A stretch of 64,000 nucleotides of DNA from assembly GCF_900177675.1 (NCBI RefSeq), contig NZ_FXWM01000001.1:3729001-3793000 (forward strand), in the 5' to 3' direction. The notes under the pieces were generated by a model. The model saw only the letters and a program-made list of their open reading frames with translations. It did no database searches and was not told the origin of the DNA. Position 1 is the first letter of the stretch. The number at the start of each line of letters is the position of its first letter. Source of the DNA: Bacillus sp. OV166. Its GTDB lineage: Bacteria; Bacillota; Bacilli; Bacillales; Cytobacillaceae. Shown here piece by piece: positions 59,692-64,000 of this stretch. A program made the position numbers and the translations under genes.

Positions 59692-61374
59692 ATGGGGAAC
59701 ATTTTTCTATTTACGATGATCATTGGAATAGCTTCAGCACTTGTTTTAATACCCATTTTTAAACATGAAGAGGCAAATAAAAAAGTTGATAAAAAACAAA
59801 AAATCGGCGTCTTCATTGCTGTTATGGTTTTTCTTATGCTTCCAGTGTTTTCATTCTTTTATTTTAGTAATTTTGATAGAAACTTCACTTCTTTATGGCC
59901 GTTAGCAATCTTCCTAACTGTAGGAGGAGCAGTTCTTGCCAAAGGCACAGAAAGAAAGATTAAAGGACTTCTCTTTCTAGCAAGTCTAGGTCTAGGAATT
60001 TATTTCTTAACCGCCTTCATTTTTAATGCCGATGAAAAATATCAAGTAGCAAAGATGGATGCAAAGGTAGAGATTCAGACCTTTGATGAGAAGGAAACAC
60101 CAGCTAGCGTTCCACCGCAGTTTGCACGTAACAAAATGAAAAAGGCTTTTGGGCAAGTACCGAACACAAGCTACTTTGAGCTTGGAAATCTTCAGATTCA
60201 AAAACTGAACGGTGATTATGTATATATTGCTCCCGTTGAATTTTCTGGATTTTTTAAATGGTGGAAAGGCGAAAGAACTCCTGGTTACTTTTCATTAAGT
60301 GCAACGGATTCTAGCGCTAATCCAAAATTTATTAAGGCCGAAATGGTTTATACCCCTTCCTCTTATTTTAATAGACAAATCGAGCGGCATATTCGCATGC
60401 AATATCCCAAGAAGATTTTCTACGGAGATGTTCAATTAGAAATTAACGAAGAAGGAAAACCTTTTTACATCCGTACTTATGGTGAATTTATTTCAGCCCG
60501 AAATGGATTTACGGCCAAAGGGCTAGTCGTAGTTGATTCTAAGAGTGGCGCAATGAAAGATTATCATATTTCAAATGTCCCCGAATTTATTGATGGCGCG
60601 GTCTCACCTGAGGCAGTTAGTCTGCAAAACAGCTATTATGGGAACCTCGTCCATGGATTTTGGAATAGTAAATTCGGAAAATCTGACGTGAAACTCCCAT
60701 CTGATGAAGGAACTGAGTCAAATGTAAGTCCGATCTTTGATGAAAATGGAAAGATGTATTATTTTACTGATTTCACAAGTCCCAAAGAAGGCGTAGATTC
60801 TATGCTTGGTTACTCGTTGACTAACTCAAGGACGGGAAAAGCAACTTTCTATACCGGAAATCCAGAGCAATCTTATATGGATTCACAGGGTGCCTTACAG
60901 ATCATTGAGAAGAAATTTATTGAAAAGAAATGGCATGGGCAAATGCCGATTCTTTACAATTTTTACGGAGAAGCAAGCTGGTTAACGTCTGTATTGGATT
61001 CGAACGGTTTTCTGCAAAATTACTTTATCGTCTCTGCAGCAAATCCAGAAATTTCTGTGTACGCCAATACTCCAAATGAGGCCCTAAAACAATATAAAAC
61101 AGCCCTACAAAGAGGCAAGGGCACTGTAGACGGCAGTTCTAAAGCGGTTGAAAAGCAAATCAGCGGAACAGTGGTGAGAGTCTATAAAGAACAAAGAGAA
61201 GATTTCATCATTGTTTCTTTTTTATTAGACAATCGCCAAAACTTTATCATCTCTTCGGAAAGAGTCCCGCTAGCTATCTACTTAAAAGAAGGAGATAAAG
61301 TAACCATTCGCTACTTGGACACTGGCGGAGACTTCCTGCCGGCAAAAGAGTTAGTAATAGATGCATTACAATAG
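59692..61374 (+). CDS. large membrane protein of unknown function
   Basis: The start is set at ATG 59692 after AAGGGG; 560 aa. Four N-terminal helices (to about residue 110), then a 400-aa extracytoplasmic region rich in Tyr and Phe (VYIAPVEFSGFFKWWKGERTP, HIRMQYPKKIFYGDVQLEIN, YFTDFTSPKEGVDSMLGYSL). A C-terminal OB-like beta domain (ISGTVVRVYKEQREDFIIVS) ends it. Not recognised. Own terminator, no operon partners. Confidence 0.8.
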   Translation: MGNIFLFTMIIGIASALVLIPIFKHEEANKKVDKKQKIGVFIAVMVFLMLPVFSFFYFSNFDRNFTSLWPLAIFLTVGGAVLAKGTERKIKGLLFLASLGLGIYFLTAFIFNADEKYQVAKMDAKVEIQTFDEKETPASVPPQFARNKMKKAFGQVPNTSYFELGNLQIQKLNGDYVYIAPVEFSGFFKWWKGERTPGYFSLSATDSSANPKFIKAEMVYTPSSYFNRQIERHIRMQYPKKIFYGDVQLEINEEGKPFYIRTYGEFISARNGFTAKGLVVVDSKSGAMKDYHISNVPEFIDGAVSPEAVSLQNSYYGNLVHGFWNSKFGKSDVKLPSDEGTESNVSPIFDENGKMYYFTDFTSPKEGVDSMLGYSLTNSRTGKATFYTGNPEQSYMDSQGALQIIEKKFIEKKWHGQMPILYNFYGEASWLTSVLDSNGFLQNYFIVSAANPEISVYANTPNEALKQYKTALQRGKGTVDGSSKAVEKQISGTVVRVYKEQREDFIIVSFLLDNRQNFIISSERVPLAIYLKEGDKVTIRYLDTGGDFLPAKELVIDALQ

Positions 61375-61380
61375 GGAAAC

Positions 61381-61425
61381 AAAAATGGGTGTCCTGCACT
61401 AATTAGTGCCGGACACCCATTTTTT
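61381..61425. terminator. bidirectional terminator
   Basis: AAAATGGGTGTCC with its complement GGACACCCATTTT, plus an inner GCACTAATTAGTGC stem; a very strong hairpin between convergent genes. Confidence 0.9.
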
Positions 61426-61440
61426 AAAACACCAAGGATG

Positions 61441-63198
61441 TCACTGAACCCTTTGTATTCTATTTTGAATGCCATAGGTGAACGGTTTTGGCTGGGCTTT
61501 ACTGAAGTTAACTAATGCATCAAGGTCAACGGGTCCGACTTCTTTGTTTTTAGCTTGAGTAAATACAGTAAATCCATCTCCGCCTCCAGAAAGAAAAATA
61601 TTCGCTGTCACAGAATAGGATTTATTATGAACCATTTCCGTGCCATCTGGAAGCTTGATGCTCACTACCCTTTGCCCTGCTGGTTTATTTGGATCCCAAG
61701 TATAGCTTAAGCCAGAAATCTGCAGCATGTTCGTTTTTGTTGCCCCCCACTGCTGGTTGAGCAATTCTCGGATTTGCTGTCCCGTCATCGACATTTTGAC
61801 AAGATCATTATTAAAGGGCTGAACTGTGTAAATTTCTCCCCAGGTGATATCGCCAGGGTCAATATCGGCTCGAATACCGCCAGGATTCATAAAGGCTAAT
61901 TCGGTATTCAACGCTTTCCTTTGTGCATCCGCAATGAAATCGCCAAGCACTGACTCACCATTTTCATTTTGCTTTGCCGTCAGACTTTCAGATGAAGAGC
62001 CAACAACTCGATTAACAATCGGTTCTATTTTTGCTTCATAGCCTTCTATCATTTTCTTTATTTCCGGATCGGGCTCGATTCCTTCTTGAAAGGTAGTTAC
62101 AATCTCAGCTCTTTTTGAGACAATATCCTTTGTTTTAGGATCTATCTCAAGATCAACATCAGAGAAAGCAGTTCCATAGGAATAGGATTGAACAACTAGT
62201 TTATTGTCAATCGTTGCGTTCATATAGGCATGATTATGGCCGCCGAAGATAATATCCACTTCATCGTCGACCCGGTTTGCGATATCGACAAGTTGTCCTT
62301 TTGGATTTTCTCCGTTTGGACCTGATGTACCTGGGTTATGGGCTAAAACGACAATCGCTTTTACCCCTTGTTTTTTCAACTCAGCTACATTCTGATTAAT
62401 TGCTTCTACTTCATCCGTGAATTTTAATCCTGCCACACCGCTAGGGACAACAAGTGTTGGGGTCTCAGTAGTTACCACACCGATAAAACCGATGGGCATC
62501 CCATTTACTTTGATCACTTGATAAGGAGGGAGAATCGTTTTTCCTGTTTTCTCATTGACCACATTGGCAACAATCCATGGGAAATTTGATCCAGCGAAAT
62601 TTCCTGTTTTCGGATGTGTTCCCCCTTTTATAAGGCGCATCAGTTCCGTTAGGCCTTCATCAAACTCATGATTACCAACAGTACCGATGTCAAAACCCAG
62701 TTTGTTCAAGATCTCGATTGTCGGTTCATCCTGTAAAAGGGCCGAAATTGGAGGGCTGGCCCCAACCATGTCTCCATCTTCAACCAATAGCGTATTTTTA
62801 TTTTCAGCTTCACGCTGTTTTAAATAAGCTGCTAAATAATCGACCCGACCAGCCGGTTTCCCGTTAACTTTCCGGGTCACATTTAATTGACCATGCAAGT
62901 CATTAATACCTAAAAGCTGAACTTGAATGAAACGATTATTTGCGGCCGGTGGTTTTCCCTTTTTGGGATTGACCGTTTCTGGACGGTTGGATTTATGCCC
63001 ATGATATTCTTCAGATAACCCATGATTCTTTCCTTCCGAGGGTTTCGGTTTGCTAACCTCTACAACTTGAGGCTTTGTAACAGTTTGAATTTGATTATCC
63101 ATATCCCTTAGGGCACGAGCTGAAGCACTTTGATTTCCTGTTATTCCCACCAAGGCTAGGATCGTTAAGGCAAGAAACGCCTTCTGAATCAATTTCAT
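61441..63198 (-). CDS. secreted 5'-nucleotidase / cyclic phosphodiesterase
   Basis: The start is set at 63198 (MKLIQKAFLALT) after GGGAGG; 585 aa with a signal peptide cut near ASA-RA. A Pro/Lys-rich spacer (about 35-80), a metallophosphatase domain (LGINDLHGQLN, GNHEFDEGL, VLAHNPG, IFGGHNHAYM) and a 5'-nucleotidase C-terminal domain (ADAQRKALNTELAFMNPGGIR, GGGDGFTVF). UshA/YfkN-like: releases nucleosides and phosphate outside the cell. No sortase motif. Confidence 0.92.
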   Translation of the reverse strand: MKLIQKAFLALTILALVGITGNQSASARALRDMDNQIQTVTKPQVVEVSKPKPSEGKNHGLSEEYHGHKSNRPETVNPKKGKPPAANNRFIQVQLLGINDLHGQLNVTRKVNGKPAGRVDYLAAYLKQREAENKNTLLVEDGDMVGASPPISALLQDEPTIEILNKLGFDIGTVGNHEFDEGLTELMRLIKGGTHPKTGNFAGSNFPWIVANVVNEKTGKTILPPYQVIKVNGMPIGFIGVVTTETPTLVVPSGVAGLKFTDEVEAINQNVAELKKQGVKAIVVLAHNPGTSGPNGENPKGQLVDIANRVDDEVDIIFGGHNHAYMNATIDNKLVVQSYSYGTAFSDVDLEIDPKTKDIVSKRAEIVTTFQEGIEPDPEIKKMIEGYEAKIEPIVNRVVGSSSESLTAKQNENGESVLGDFIADAQRKALNTELAFMNPGGIRADIDPGDITWGEIYTVQPFNNDLVKMSMTGQQIRELLNQQWGATKTNMLQISGLSYTWDPNKPAGQRVVSIKLPDGTEMVHNKSYSVTANIFLSGGGDGFTVFTQAKNKEVGPVDLDALVNFSKAQPKPFTYGIQNRIQRVQ

Positions 63199-63269
63199 AC
63201 AATTCCTCCCACAATTTTCTAAAAGAGCCAAGGGTATTTTTCGCATTGTAGGTTTGGAATATACAGAAA

Positions 63270-63293
63270 AGGCACCAAAGGAGCTTGGTGCCT
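63270..63293 (-). terminator. terminator of VanW gene
   Basis: AGGCACCAA / TTGGTGCCT 9-bp stem and TTTT on minus. Partly made from a GGTGCCTGACAC motif (63287-63298). Confidence 0.75.
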
Positions 63294-63300
63294 GACACTA

Positions 63301-64000
63301 TTAATGTTTGGCGATCAGACTTTGGTAGGCTGCTGATGTTCTTACTTCAATGGTCAAGGTCCCCTTTTTATAGATGGATTTGATAATAAATGGAGCACCA
63401 GTGTTGTTCTGAAATTGAAAGTCCGGTCCACCATAAGATACGGTTGCATCTCTGCCAGCAGGTACATACCCAACAGACAAGGAATGGTGATGTTTTTCAA
63501 TATAACTAACACCTACTTGATCCACTGCATTAAACAGGGTTGATGACGTCTGGCAAATTCCTCCCCCGATACCGTCGACTAGTTGCTTATTTACAATTTC
63601 CTTCGCCTTTTGATATCCATGGGCGGCATCACTTGGACCAACAGTGGTATTAAATGAGAAAATATCTCCCGCTCCGACAATGATATTATTAATGGCCTCG
63701 GCCGACAGCTGAATATTCTTTGAACGGCCTACAACTCCGCTATTAAATCTCGTTGTAAAGCTTGCCACGACAACTTCCCCTAACTGGTCAACATCCTCAG
63801 GCTTATAACCGCTCTCGGTCACATATAAAGGTAGTTCAATATCTCCACCCGTTGCCGATGCTGTTATGACCTTTTCAACTAACTCTGATTCCTCTAAGAT
63901 AATTCTAGGTTTGCCTTTAATGATTTGACCATTGGGGCCAATCTTATCAAGAACCATTCGTTGGTCATATCCTTTGGTACTTTCCGTCCCTCTTGCTAAA
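63301..64000 (-). CDS. VanW family protein, 5' part outside window
   Basis: The frame stays open to the window edge (upstream codons read LARGTESTKGYDQR), so the ATG at 63957 is probably internal. VanW domain: FSFNTTVGPSDAAHGYQKAKEIV, GIGGGICQTSSTLFNAV and HHHSLSVGYVPAGRDATVSYG. A G5/PG-binding-type extension usually precedes or follows it. Likely a secreted wall-associated protein. Ends 102 bp upstream of the nucleotidase gene's start, same direction. Confidence 0.88.
   Translation of the reverse strand, partial: LARGTESTKGYDQRMVLDKIGPNGQIIKGKPRIILEESELVEKVITASATGGDIELPLYVTESGYKPEDVDQLGEVVVASFTTRFNSGVVGRSKNIQLSAEAINNIIVGAGDIFSFNTTVGPSDAAHGYQKAKEIVNKQLVDGIGGGICQTSSTLFNAVDQVGVSYIEKHHHSLSVGYVPAGRDATVSYGGPDFQFQNNTGAPFIIKSIYKKGTLTIEVRTSAAYQSLIAKH

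Noticed and set aside
1..64000. CRISPR arrays, prophage or rRNA genes
   Set aside because: No regular direct-repeat/spacer array, phage structural genes or rRNA sequence was seen.

Overview
The window looks like chromosomal DNA of a low-GC, endospore-forming Bacillaceae (Bacillus/Neobacillus type). The main reasons are two germinant-receptor operons, a proline T-box on proBA, classical U-tract terminators, AGGAGG-type ribosome sites and many recognisable Bacillus families. Assignment to a genus is inference. Most genes lie on the minus strand. Several gene starts given here are shorter than the longest open frame, because a clear Shine-Dalgarno (SD) sequence sits in front of an internal start codon.

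Layout. 0-5.7 kb: CapA-like protein, PepF, TrhO and an anchored GH18 hydrolase. 5.8-6.3 kb: a small secreted protein behind two Spo0A-box-like sites. 6.4-9.4 kb: extradiol dioxygenase, DoxX and two hydrolases (quinone/aromatic stress style). 9.5-11.7 kb: small proteins and an LCP ligase. 11.9-15.6 kb: ger operon A-B-C, followed by a tRNA-like gene with a degenerate anticodon arm. 15.8-18.1 kb: feoA plus a feoB split into GTPase and membrane genes. 18.2-24 kb: nuclease-helicase, T-box-controlled proBA and mhqD with an MhqR-like operator. 24.4-28.6 kb: second ger operon in the order A-C-B. 29.3-34.4 kb: SatD/DUF3307 pair, SF1 helicase and a heptad-repeat protein. 34.4-36.1 kb: an IS3-family element sitting in the loop of a terminator. 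36.1-45.8 kb: a reductive pyrimidine degradation cluster (preT, preA, hydA, PucR regulator, semialdehyde dehydrogenase, aminotransferase) containing the remnant of an NCS1 permease. 46.4-55.1 kb: HemD-like, SDR, BtuF-like, MFS/TetR pair, cidAB-like and thioesterase genes. 55.4-59.6 kb: a class I ribonucleotide reductase operon under a cobalamin riboswitch and two NrdR-box-like sites. 59.7-64 kb: unknown membrane protein, secreted 5'-nucleotidase and a VanW protein cut by the window edge.

How the parts work together. PreTA reduces uracil/thymine, HydA opens the ring, the aminotransferase converts beta-alanine to malonate semialdehyde, and the CoA-acylating dehydrogenase yields acetyl-CoA. The beta-ureidopropionase step and an intact permease are missing from the window. 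The RNR operon appears to be off when cobalamin is present, which implies a B12-dependent RNR elsewhere. The most unusual items are the pseudo-tRNA, the IS in a terminator apex, the Spo0A-box secreted peptide, the decayed permease and the layered RNR control.
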